Source: an uncultured Muribaculaceae bacterium
GTDB lineage: Bacteria; Bacteroidota; Bacteroidia; Bacteroidales; Muribaculaceae
Direction: 5' to 3'
Length of the DNA: 64,000 nt
NCBI GenBank assembly: GCA_905233915.1
Contig: CAJOFM010000004.1
Span: 186,001-250,000, forward strand
This document shows positions 1-7,418 of the stretch, one piece after another. The position numbers and the translations under genes were made by a program. The notes beneath the pieces are model-generated. The model did no database searches and was not told where the DNA came from. It worked only from the letters and a program-made list of their open reading frames with translations. Each line of letters begins with the position of its first letter. Positions within the stretch are counted from its first letter, which is position 1.

Positions 1-1022
1 CACAACAGCAGCAAGGCCACGGCGGCAAAGAAGGCCATCAGTCTGCCAGGCTTGATGTACTTCATCAGGTAAATGTTGACAAAGCGCATGCAGCAAAAGA
101 TGATCATCGCCACGATATTGTAACGCTGCGACAACACCTCGGCGGCCTGCTCGCTCATCCCCTCGGCCATGAACACACGCGTACCGTACTGGATGATGAA
201 GGTCCAGCAAGTGATCTGCGCACCCACATAGAAGAACTGCGCTGCCACACCGTTACGGTAAGACCTGTTGGCCCACAAGCGCTTGAAGGCGGGCCACAAG
301 GGCGCATGAGCACCGCTGGAGGCCTCGCGCAAGGCAGGTACGCGCACGGCCAGCAGCACCACGAGCAAGGCGATGATAACCACACTCAGCAGGGCATAGG
401 GCTGAATAAGGACACCCAGGTCGTTCTGTTTCAGTGCCTCGAACTCAGCATCACCAAGCGTCGCACGCTGGGCTGTGTCGAGCGGGGAGAGGCGCGCCTG
501 AATGAAGTTCATCGCCACAAACATGCCCGCCAGCGACCCGATGGGGTTGAACGACTGGGCAAAGTTCAGGCGTCGCGTGGCGGTCTCCCGGTCGCCCATG
601 AGCAGGATATAGGGGTTGGCCGTTGTCTCGAGGAACGACAGACCGCAGGTGAGGATGAAATAGGCAATGAGGAAGGGCCAGAAACTGCCCACCGCCTTGG
701 CCGGGATGAACAGCAGCACACCCAGGGCATACAGCGTCAGGCCCATCACGATGCCGCTCTTGAACGAGTGACGGCGGATGAACAGTGCCGCCGGTAGCGC
801 CATGCAGAAGTAGCCGCCATAGAAGGCCACTTGCACCAATGTGCCGTCGGTCACACTCATGCGGAATATCTTGGAAAACGCCTTCACCATGGGGTTGGTG
901 ATGTCGTTGGCAAAGCCCCACAGGGCAAAACAGCAGGTCACCACGATAAAGGGCAGCACATAGCTCACGCCCTCGCGGGTCACCAGCAACCGGGATTTCT
1001 TATTGTTGTCGTCGATACTCAT
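1..1022 (-). CDS. fucP: L-fucose:H+ symporter-type MFS permease (3' end beyond window)
   Basis: Reading the minus strand from the ATG at 1022 gives a continuous hydrophobic protein of about 340 residues that runs off the left edge without a stop. It begins MSIDDNNKKSRLLVTREG and continues into repeated membrane helices. The segments CCFALWGFANDITNPMVKAF near residue 30 and ETTANPYILLMGD near residue 140 are characteristic of the FucP branch of the major facilitator superfamily, which imports fucose or related sugars with protons across the inner membrane. It is the third gene of a minus-strand group after a mutarotase and a nucleotidyltransferase/GHMP fusion, which fits deoxy-sugar uptake and use. 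Substrate identity is inferred; fucose is the first guess, but glucose/galactose transporters of the same family are similar. Confidence 0.85.
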   Translation of the reverse strand, partial: MSIDDNNKKSRLLVTREGVSYVLPFIVVTCCFALWGFANDITNPMVKAFSKIFRMSVTDGTLVQVAFYGGYFCMALPAALFIRRHSFKSGIVMGLTLYALGVLLFIPAKAVGSFWPFLIAYFILTCGLSFLETTANPYILLMGDRETATRRLNFAQSFNPIGSLAGMFVAMNFIQARLSPLDTAQRATLGDAEFEALKQNDLGVLIQPYALLSVVIIALLVVLLAVRVPALREASSGAHAPLWPAFKRLWANRSYRNGVAAQFFYVGAQITCWTFIIQYGTRVFMAEGMSEQAAEVLSQRYNIVAMIIFCCMRFVNIYLMKYIKPGRLMAFFAAVALLLL

Positions 1023-1039
1023 CTTGATATCATAAAGAA

Positions 1040-1095
1040 CCTAAAGCCTAATGCCTAAAACCTAAAGCCTAATGCCTAATGCCTAAAGCCTAAAT
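1040..1095 (-). repeat. Heptamer tandem array between mutarotase and permease genes
   Basis: On the transcribed (minus) strand the spacer reads as successive 7-base units of the form GGCTTTA or GGCATTA, about eight in a row. The TAG stop codon of the upstream mutarotase gene (1083-1085) lies inside the array, and its last two codons (AGG CTT) are also made of repeat. The unit contains TAG, so a period of 7 places stops in all three frames. Confidence 0.85.
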
Positions 1096-1412
1096 ATACA
1101 TTCCATGAGCTGCCATTTGGCCGTTGAGGGTGCGTTGGGGTCACAGCCCTGGAACTGGGCCACATAGGCTTCCCACTCGGCCTGACGGGGCAAGGTCGCC
1201 AAGCGTGCATTGTCCTTTTCCCAATCAAACTCGTCGGTCGTGTCGCAAATCATGAACAGGCGGTTGCCATGGATGTAAATCTGCATGTCGAGGATGCCCA
1301 CACTGCGGATACCCTCCTGAATTTCGGGCCACACATGAGCATGAGCCTCCACATATTTCTCAATCATCTCGCGGTCGTCCCGCAATTCCAGCGTTTGACA
1401 GTAGCGTTTCAT
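1083..1412 (-). CDS. L-rhamnose/L-fucose mutarotase-like protein
   Basis: This 109-residue protein has the size and the conserved core of the L-rhamnose mutarotase family (DUF718), small cytosolic enzymes that interconvert the alpha and beta anomers of a 6-deoxy sugar. Visible family features are the N-terminal LRDDREMIEKYVEAHAHVWPE segment, with the catalytic-type His residues, and YIHGNRLFMICDT in the middle. In Bacteroidales, members of this family often sit in fucose loci, and here the gene lies between a sugar-activation fusion gene and a fucP-type permease. The start is preceded directly by a heptamer array with no Shine-Dalgarno sequence. The final residues RL and the stop are encoded by the following repeat array. 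Preference for fucose or rhamnose cannot be decided from sequence alone. Confidence 0.8.
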   Translation of the reverse strand: MKRYCQTLELRDDREMIEKYVEAHAHVWPEIQEGIRSVGILDMQIYIHGNRLFMICDTTDEFDWEKDNARLATLPRQAEWEAYVAQFQGCDPNAPSTAKWQLMECIFRL

Positions 1413-1450
1413 GTTTTCAGTTTTCAGTTTTCTGTTTTCTGTTTTCAGTT
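1413..1450 (-). repeat. Heptamer array, TTTTCAG/ACTGAAA family
   Basis: On the plus strand five successive units TTTTCAG or TTTTCTG follow one another with period 7. On the transcribed strand the units read CTGAAAA, and the array ends one base before the ATG of the mutarotase gene, so it forms the whole translation-initiation region. It abuts a second array of period 9. Confidence 0.85.
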
Positions 1451-1499
1451 TCTAGATATTCTAGAAAATCTAGATAATCTAGAGGGTCTAGATCTTCTA
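1451..1499 (-). repeat. Nonamer array of TCTAGA units at the stop of the fusion gene
   Basis: Five copies of the palindrome TCTAGA occur with an exact spacing of 9 bases (1451, 1460, 1469, 1478, 1487). The TAG stop codon of the upstream gene (1497-1499, complement) is in register with the TAG inside each unit. Because 9 is a multiple of 3, the array supplies a ladder of further stop codons in the same frame. Confidence 0.85.
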
Positions 1500-2663
1500 T
1501 TTGCAACGGATGGTGAGGGAGATGGCGCCGTCGGGGAAGTGGGCGCGGTCGCGGCACACGAGGGCCAAGTATCCGCCGCCACCGGCACCGGGCATCTTCC
1601 ACGCCAGCACACCATCCATGGCGCTGTAGCGGTCGATGTAGTCCTGCACTCCTGGCTGGATCATGGCGGGGAACATTGCCACCTGGGCCTCAAACGATGC
1701 CTTGTAGGCCTCGGCAAAAGCCTCGAGGTCCCTGCGCTGGATGGCGTCCCAGCAACGGTCGGCGGCGGCAGCGAGGTTTCGCACCTTGACCGGGGTGATG
1801 TCCTTGCCCTCGACCACACTGCAGCCCGGACGGCGTGGGAACATGGGAATCATGCACAGGTGCTGCTCAAGCCAACCCAGCAGGGCAGGGTCGCTGGTGT
1901 ACTCTATCTTCTCAGGCCAATAGTTGCCGTTGTAATAGTGTCGCGCAAGGCCGGGCACACAGATGCCGATGGCATCCTGGGCTCCGCTCACGATGCCGTC
2001 GCTGCGCTCGGGGTCGTTCTCGAGACAGAAGACCAGCCGCGCCAGCATCTCGGGGTCCATGTCGGGCAGGCGGTAGGGCCACACCCGCTTGATGGTGTTG
2101 CGCGTGCTCGTGGACAGGCCACACCGCTCACGCACCTCAAAAGTCGGCTCCAGCGAGATGGTCAACGCCCAACCCGGGGCATAACACGAGACATAGGGCT
2201 GGTCAATCCAAGTGCCTGCCAGGTCGAGGCGGGTGGGCAACTGGCACAGTGACTGTTTCAGCTCGGTGCTGCTGCGGGCCTCAAGGCCCTCGCTGGGCTC
2301 TCGCTTGAGCACGATATACTCCATGCCGCGTTCACGGCACAGGGCACGCTTCTCCTCACGGTCACCGTCCTGGTTCACCACCAGGCAGTCGGGCTGGACA
2401 ATGTCGAGGGTGGGCAGGAAGTCGAGCATGCCGCTGCCCTGGTTGATGTAAGCCTCCTTGACATAACGGATGGCCTGCACCATGAACAGGCGTTCCTGCT
2501 CGCTGTACATCGTCTTGTGGCCCTTGAGCTCCTTGATGGTCGTGTCGCTGCCGATGCCCACATACAGGTCGCCATACTGTGACGCCTGCCTGAAGAACTC
2601 CACATGGCCCGAGTGCAACAGGTCATAGCAGCCCGACACAAAAACTTTCTTCTTTGCTTCCAC
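1497..2663 (-). CDS. Nucleotidyltransferase-GHMP kinase fusion protein
   Basis: The 388-residue protein has two parts. Residues 1-135 form a cytidylyltransferase-like nucleotidyltransferase domain with the GCYDLLHSGHVEFF signature (HxGH at 17-20) and a closing RSSTELK motif near 130-136. Residues about 143-388 resemble a short GHMP kinase: PTRLDLAGTW at 143-152 corresponds to motif 1, CGLSTST to the glycine-rich phosphate loop, and KMPGAGGGG at 356-364 to motif 3. The pair suggests phosphorylation of a sugar and its transfer to a nucleotide in one polypeptide, analogous in logic, not in fold order, to the FKP fucokinase/GDP-fucose pyrophosphorylase and to HldE. It leads a group with a mutarotase and a fucP-like permease, so a deoxy-sugar is the likely substrate. 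A promoter lies at 2688-2695. The exact reaction is unknown. Confidence 0.75.
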   Translation of the reverse strand: MEAKKKVFVSGCYDLLHSGHVEFFRQASQYGDLYVGIGSDTTIKELKGHKTMYSEQERLFMVQAIRYVKEAYINQGSGMLDFLPTLDIVQPDCLVVNQDGDREEKRALCRERGMEYIVLKREPSEGLEARSSTELKQSLCQLPTRLDLAGTWIDQPYVSCYAPGWALTISLEPTFEVRERCGLSTSTRNTIKRVWPYRLPDMDPEMLARLVFCLENDPERSDGIVSGAQDAIGICVPGLARHYYNGNYWPEKIEYTSDPALLGWLEQHLCMIPMFPRRPGCSVVEGKDITPVKVRNLAAAADRCWDAIQRRDLEAFAEAYKASFEAQVAMFPAMIQPGVQDYIDRYSAMDGVLAWKMPGAGGGGYLALVCRDRAHFPDGAISLTIRCK

Positions 2664-2687
2664 GATTCAGTTCGGTTTTTAAAACCA

Positions 2688-2695
2688 CAAAGTTA
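2688..2695 (-). promoter_or_regulatory. Bacteroidetes -7 promoter box for the fucose-type locus
   Basis: The complement reads TAACTTTG, matching the Bacteroidetes sigma-70 -7 consensus TAnnTTTG, 25 bases before the start codon at 2663. Confidence 0.6.
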
Positions 2696-2740
2696 ACCAC
2701 TCTGCCGCAAACATCCAAACCCGCGGCCACAAAACCAGCA

Positions 2741-2784
2741 GTGGCAATGACCACCCCGGGCTAAGGGGGTAGGTTCATTGCCAC
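2741..2784 (-). terminator. Hairpin terminator after the BspA-dockerin gene
   Basis: Ten-base perfect arms GTGGCAATGA/TCATTGCCAC enclose a second CCACCCC/GGGGTAGG pairing, giving a long stem. On the minus strand it lies about 50 bases after the stop of the 2836-5160 gene and is followed by a moderately T-rich tail. It separates this gene from the promoter of the fucose-type locus. Confidence 0.65.
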
Positions 2785-2835
2785 CGATGCGGGTCAAGAC
2801 GAGGAGAGTCCTCACTCGCCAGTTCAATCGATAGA

Positions 2836-5160
2836 CTAGTTGTTGAGCACCATCTGAATCAGAGCCGTGACATCGGCCACGTTGATGGTGCCGCTGTTGT
2901 CAAGGTCGGCGATCGCCAAATCAATCGTTTGGCTATTCAGGACAATCTGAATCAATGCCGTAACGTCGGCCACATTGATGGAGCCGTCGCCGTTCACGTC
3001 ACCGCGCTGGACCTTGGGCTTGATCTGCATATTGTCCAGAGCAAAGTAGTCGCCTGAGCCATTGTCACTCACGTCCTTGTGATAGAACCACTTCAGATTA
3101 TAAGTGACATCGGGAGTCAGTTCAAAAGTGAAGGTCTCCCAATCATTGTCACGAGCTCCGTAACGGAATATTGAAGTGCCGTTGGCCATGAACACGCACT
3201 CATCATAGTCTGTTAATCCGATACTCTCGCCCCAGGCTTTGAAATCAAACGACAGGATAGATGGTACAGTAACTCTGACAGTGGTGGACAGCGTCGAAGA
3301 GCTGCTATGCACACCCGCATTGCCAGACTGGGCATAAAGCCTTCCACCTGCGTTCAAAACAACCCATGGATAGTCGCTCTCTTCAAAGTGGATGTTACTT
3401 CCCGGCGCATTCAATGCTTCGTCAAGCGTGTGCATGCCCACGATGTTGTAGAAATTCTTCCACCCCTCGGCAACCTGATAGTCCGGCACTGAAGAAACCG
3501 GGGCATATAATGTAGCATCGCTATAGGCATTATCATCAAAGACATCGTTAGTTATCACAGGCGGAAAAAGCGGATAACTTAATATTGTTGTGAGATTAGG
3601 ACATTGCACGAATGCAAAATCTTCAATCTTTTCTACACAAGCGCCTATACCAGCCTGTTGAAGATTAGTACAGCCATAGAATGCACCATAACCGATGGAT
3701 TTCACGCTACTTGGGATATCAATCCTCTGCAGGCTTTCGCAATAGAAAAAAGCCATCCTGCCTATCTCGGTCACACCTCCTGAGAAGCTGATTTGTTCCA
3801 AATTACTACAATTTCTATAAGCAAACGCACTTATCTTCTTGATAGTGGATGGCAATGTGACATTTTTCATTTTCCACCCAAAGTGAGCCGCACTGCCAAT
3901 CTCGTTAACGATATACTCGACCCCGTCGTAGGTAACGATGGGAGGAATGACAATATTTTCTTGCTCTCCATAAGCGCTAAACAGTTTTGTGGAATCGACT
4001 GCCATAGCGTAAGCCGACACTTCCACGGTATTTGAGTAGGAGTTGATGCCATAATAGATGCCGTCAACAATGAAGTCATAGCCATAAAACAAAGTGCCCT
4101 CTTCAAAGTTGCTCCAATAACGTGCTGATGTGTATCTACCTAAGGCCATGCGCGGAATCCACAGATTGAGGCCTTCAAAGGACGCTGATGCGAAAGTGTT
4201 CTCTGCGATTGCGGGGGGATACTGTCGGCGCATGAAGAGGATATGAAAATTGTTCTCGGTACCACCCGTAAAAGCATTCTCGCCGATTGAGGTGACCCCT
4301 GTTCCTATCTCGAGGTATGTGATTTTTGAGCCATAGAAAGCATAGTCCCCGATGGTTGTTGCTGAATTGGGAATCCTAATGTACATTCCATATCCATTAT
4401 TATTATAACATCCACGAAACGCCGATTGGCCAACCCCAGTCACGTTATAGGTCGTACCGCCATAGGTCACAGTGGCCGGAATATTCACCTCTCCATTGTA
4501 GCTACAATAATTCAAGTCCCTGTAGGTCACACTCACGTTATTGCCGCTGGTTACCGTGTAATAGATGCCGTCAACAACAAACTTGTTGATTTCCTGAATG
4601 TTGGAGAACTGCGACCAGGCTGAGGTGTTTTGGTAGCTGGCTTTGCTGCCCAGAGGCACCTTCAGCGTGGCGTTAGCGTAGGTGCTCGCATCAAAGTTGT
4701 TGGAACTAAACGACCGAGGATCAGGATTCATGCAGGTGATGCTGGTCAGACTGGTGCAGCCGACAAAGGCATTGTTATAAATGGCTGTCAGCGTGCTGGG
4801 TAGGGTGATGTTGGTCAACGAGGTGCAGCCGGCAAAGCTTTCGTTCAGCAACATCGTGACACCCTCGGGAATCGTGACCGCCGTGAGCCCTGTACAGTCC
4901 TTGAATGCCTGGTAACCAATACCCACTACAGGATAGTACCCTCCATCGTAATACACCGTATCGGGAATGTTCACAACACCTGAATAGGTATTGAACGACC
5001 CGCCGTTATCGACAGTGATGGCTCCGGTGCCGTCATCGTAAGTCGTCAGCAGGTAGCAAATGCCGTCACGGTCGAAGTTGATTCTGTCTGCGCTGGCTCC
5101 CAACGCACACGTGAAAAATGCCAGCAAGGCAATAGCCTTTAGAAGTAATGTTTTTTTCAT
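2836..5160 (-). CDS. Secreted BspA-like leucine-rich repeat protein with C-terminal dockerin-like module
   Basis: This 774-residue protein starts with a signal peptide (hydrophobic stretch to about residue 24, ending GASA). Residues about 30-575 hold LRR_5/BspA-type leucine-rich repeats, seen as recurring phrases such as LPSTLTAIYNNAFVGCTSLTSI, interrupted by three VDGIYY-type beta segments that restart a block. Residues about 580-715 look like a jelly-roll binding domain (SFDFKAWGES, FTFELTPDVTYNLKWFY, FALDNMQI). Residues about 718-774 contain two calcium-loop repeats (GDVNGDGSINVADV, ADLDNSGTINVADV), as in type I dockerins. BspA proteins are surface adhesins; what the dockerin binds here is unknown. 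Its own promoter (5210-5217) and terminator (2741-2784) make it a single-gene unit. Confidence 0.85.
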   Translation of the reverse strand: MKKTLLLKAIALLAFFTCALGASADRINFDRDGICYLLTTYDDGTGAITVDNGGSFNTYSGVVNIPDTVYYDGGYYPVVGIGYQAFKDCTGLTAVTIPEGVTMLLNESFAGCTSLTNITLPSTLTAIYNNAFVGCTSLTSITCMNPDPRSFSSNNFDASTYANATLKVPLGSKASYQNTSAWSQFSNIQEINKFVVDGIYYTVTSGNNVSVTYRDLNYCSYNGEVNIPATVTYGGTTYNVTGVGQSAFRGCYNNNGYGMYIRIPNSATTIGDYAFYGSKITYLEIGTGVTSIGENAFTGGTENNFHILFMRRQYPPAIAENTFASASFEGLNLWIPRMALGRYTSARYWSNFEEGTLFYGYDFIVDGIYYGINSYSNTVEVSAYAMAVDSTKLFSAYGEQENIVIPPIVTYDGVEYIVNEIGSAAHFGWKMKNVTLPSTIKKISAFAYRNCSNLEQISFSGGVTEIGRMAFFYCESLQRIDIPSSVKSIGYGAFYGCTNLQQAGIGACVEKIEDFAFVQCPNLTTILSYPLFPPVITNDVFDDNAYSDATLYAPVSSVPDYQVAEGWKNFYNIVGMHTLDEALNAPGSNIHFEESDYPWVVLNAGGRLYAQSGNAGVHSSSSTLSTTVRVTVPSILSFDFKAWGESIGLTDYDECVFMANGTSIFRYGARDNDWETFTFELTPDVTYNLKWFYHKDVSDNGSGDYFALDNMQIKPKVQRGDVNGDGSINVADVTALIQIVLNSQTIDLAIADLDNSGTINVADVTALIQMVLNN

Positions 5161-5209
5161 AATGGGTTTCAGTTTATTGGTAATATGCGTAATTATTTAT
5201 ATTTTTCTG

Positions 5210-5217
5210 CAAAAATA
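5210..5217 (-). promoter_or_regulatory. -7 promoter box for the BspA-dockerin gene
   Basis: The complement reads TATTTTTG (TAnnTTTG), 50 bases before the start at 5160, in an AT-rich divergent spacer. Confidence 0.5.
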
Positions 5218-5341
5218 ACAAAAATTATTGGATGATGAATATTATGCCATAAAAAAATACGCCACGGCTCTCTCAAGCTTTGTGTCATGGGCTAGCGGCA
5301 ATCGACTTTACAACAACGGCAGCCAACAATCGCCGGAGAAT

Positions 5342-5373
5342 TTTGCATTTCTCGCAAATATGGCTTATCTTTG
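5342..5373 (+). promoter_or_regulatory. Promoter of the HerA-like ATPase gene
   Basis: TTTG at 5342-5345 followed 20 bases later by TATCTTTG (5366-5373) matches the Bacteroidetes -33/-7 promoter. The start codon at 5425 lies about 50 bases downstream. Confidence 0.65.
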
Positions 5374-5424
5374 TGACCGACAAATGACAAGAGAACAATA
5401 ACCAAACCAAATACATCCACAACT

Positions 5425-7011
5425 ATGTACACGCAAGAAAACGGATTCTACATCGCTCACGGTCCCAACGGACCCATCAGCATCCTGGGCAACATGGCCA
5501 ACCGTCACGGCCTCATCGCCGGCGCCACGGGTACCGGTAAGACGGTTACACTGCAAGTGATTGCCGAGAGTTTCTGCAAGGCGGGCGTGCCCTGCTTCAT
5601 GGCCGACATGAAAGGTGACCTGTCGGGCGTGAGCCAACCCGGTAAACTGTCGGGCTTCATTGAGAAGAGGCTGCCCGAGTTCGGCATCGAGCAGGAGAGC
5701 CTCACGTTTGAGGGCTGCCCCGTCAGGTTCTATGACGTCTATGGCGAGCAAGGCATCCCCATGCGCGCCACCATCGGCGAGATGGGCCCTGATTTGATGG
5801 GCCGCATCCTGGGCCTGAACGATACCCAGACGGGTGTGCTCAACATCCTGTACCGCATCCTCGACGAGAAGGGCATCTTGCTCGACGATGTAAAGGATCT
5901 GCGTAGCGCCCTGGACTGGCTGTCCAAGCACGCCAAGGAATATACCACGCAGTATGGTAACGTGGCTCCCGCCAGCATCGGCGCCATCCAGCGTGCCCTG
6001 CTGCATCTCGAGAACCAGGGCGCCGACAAGTTCTTCGGCATCCCCTCGTTCGACATCATGGACTTGCTGGCCACGCGCGACGGGAAGGGCATCCTGAGTG
6101 TGCTCGCCGCCGACAAGCTGATGCTGCAGCCCAAGCTGTACTCAACGTTCCTGCTGTGGCTGCTGAGCGAGCTCTACAGCACGCTGCCCGAGGTGGGCGA
6201 CCTGGAGAAGCCCAAGCTGGTATTCTTCTTTGACGAGGCCCACATGCTGTTCGAGGACACGAGCAAGGCCCTCACCGACAAGATTGAGCAGGTAATCCGC
6301 CTCATCCGCAGTAAGGGCGTGGGCATCTTCTTCATCTCGCAGCTGCCCACCGATATCCCCGACGTGATCCTGGGACAGCTGGGTAACCGCGTACAGCATG
6401 CCCTGCGTGCCTACACGCCGCGTGACCAAAAGGCCGTCAAGGTGGCTGCCGAGACCTTCCGCGCCAACCCCGAGTTCAAGACCGAGGAGGCCATCCTGGA
6501 GCTGGAGACCGGTGAAGCCCTCGTCTCGTTCCTTGACGAGAAGGGTGCTCCCAGCGTCGTCGAGCGCGCCAAGGTGCTGTTCCCGCTGAGTCAGATTGGC
6601 GCCATCACCGAGGGCCAGCGCCTCGACATCATGAATGCCGCTAAGGACATCAGCGCCAAGTACAAGGAGGTGCAGGACCGCGAGAGCGTCTTTGAGGTGT
6701 TCGCCCGCGAGGCCGAGGCCGAAGCCAAGGCCGCCGAAGAAGCCGCCGCTGCCAAGGAGGCCGAGAAAGAAGAGAAAAAGGGCAAGAAGGAGAAGACCAT
6801 CTGGGATAAGGTATGGAAAGCCGTTGTCACCGCCGTGACGGGTACACTGGCTACCATCGTGGGCAAGTCAGTCTCAGATGCCATCACAGGCAAGAAGAGC
6901 AAGAACACGAGCATCAAGGACGCCGCAGGGCGCACCGTCAAGAACGCCACCACAGCCGCAGGGCGACAGATCCTGCGTGATGTGCTGGGCAATGTCATCA
7001 AGGGAAAGTAA
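5425..7011 (+). CDS. HerA-like helicase/ATPase, DUF853 family
   Basis: The 528-residue protein matches the DUF853/YjgR branch of the HerA-FtsK ATPases. It shows an early Walker A motif GATGTGKT at about residues 33-40, a Walker B KLVFFFDEAH near residue 265, and a following FFISQLPTDIPD sensor-like segment. After the ATPase core comes an Ala/Glu/Lys-rich, probably coiled segment (residues about 430-460) and a basic C-terminal tail with a hydrophobic stretch around VVTAVTGTLATIVG. Homologues are thought to pump or remodel DNA, but the cellular role is not established. No nurA-like nuclease is adjacent. A heptamer array and a hairpin terminator follow the stop. It lies alone between a BspA gene and a convergent regulator. 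Confidence 0.85.
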   Translation: MYTQENGFYIAHGPNGPISILGNMANRHGLIAGATGTGKTVTLQVIAESFCKAGVPCFMADMKGDLSGVSQPGKLSGFIEKRLPEFGIEQESLTFEGCPVRFYDVYGEQGIPMRATIGEMGPDLMGRILGLNDTQTGVLNILYRILDEKGILLDDVKDLRSALDWLSKHAKEYTTQYGNVAPASIGAIQRALLHLENQGADKFFGIPSFDIMDLLATRDGKGILSVLAADKLMLQPKLYSTFLLWLLSELYSTLPEVGDLEKPKLVFFFDEAHMLFEDTSKALTDKIEQVIRLIRSKGVGIFFISQLPTDIPDVILGQLGNRVQHALRAYTPRDQKAVKVAAETFRANPEFKTEEAILELETGEALVSFLDEKGAPSVVERAKVLFPLSQIGAITEGQRLDIMNAAKDISAKYKEVQDRESVFEVFAREAEAEAKAAEEAAAAKEAEKEEKKGKKEKTIWDKVWKAVVTAVTGTLATIVGKSVSDAITGKKSKNTSIKDAAGRTVKNATTAAGRQILRDVLGNVIKGK

Positions 7012-7017
7012 AGCTCT

Positions 7018-7042
7018 TAGGCTTTAGGTTTTAGGCTTTAGG
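7018..7042 (+). repeat. Heptamer array, TTAGGCT family
   Basis: Units TTAGGCT, TTAGGTT, TTAGGCT follow with period 7, starting six bases after the stop codon of the upstream gene and reading in the transcribed orientation. Confidence 0.75.
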
Positions 7043-7044
7043 AG

Positions 7045-7075
7045 GCATCCGCATTAAGATGCGGGTGCTTCTTTT
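7045..7075 (+). terminator. Rho-independent terminator
   Basis: GCATCCGCAT pairs with ATGCGGGTGC (one G-T pair) around a TAAG loop and is followed by TTCTTTT. It ends the transcript of the HerA-like gene. Confidence 0.75.
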
Positions 7076-7083
7076 GTAGCAAC

Positions 7084-7162
7084 CCTGAGGGCTGCAAATA
7101 TATCAATCCTAAATAACATGAAAAACTAACCGGCCCTCAGGTCATCCTCCTGGGGGCCGGTT
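7084..7162. repeat. Nested alternative hairpins between convergent genes
   Basis: Three segments can pair in two exclusive ways: CCTGAGGGC (7085-7093) with GCCCTCAGG (7133-7141), or the 14-base segment 7128-7141 with 7149-7162 (AACCGGCCCTCAGG against a matching arm with one G-T pair). The region lies between the 3' ends of the HerA-like gene and the HTH gene, so it may act as a bidirectional terminator or belong to an untranslated RNA. Confidence 0.5.
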
Positions 7163-7222
7163 CCATGCTTAGTAATGATTCTTGTTTTATTATTAATCTA
7201 AGTTGTGCTTATATAAATGTAG

Positions 7223-7385
7223 TTGGTTTGTTTCTGTTCCTTTTTACTCATTAGCCCTGCCGGCTGCCGTCCCTTCGATAGCAATGGTTTGTTTTATATG
7301 GTATTGGTTTGTTTTACTATTAATGTGCGGCAAAAGTCGTTGATTTTAAGTGTGTGTACTTGACAGCCGGCAGGGTCTGATGAGC
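7223..7385. repeat. Long-spaced inverted repeat with internal direct repeats
   Basis: Arms at 7246-7266 and 7364-7385 are inverted copies sharing CCCTGCCGGCTG and an outer CTCAT, with one bulge and few mismatches. Between and just outside them lie three copies of TGGTTTGTTT (7224, 7285, 7305). No coding region is present. This layout resembles a small non-autonomous element or a structured RNA, but no family is recognised. Confidence 0.5.
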
Positions 7386-7418
7386 AAATATCAACATTAT
7401 TACATAATTGATTTCTTT

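Noticed and set aside
5425..7011. HerA-NurA type defence or repair pair
   Set aside because: The HerA-like ATPase is of the DUF853 branch and no nuclease or SIR2-like partner gene is adjacent.
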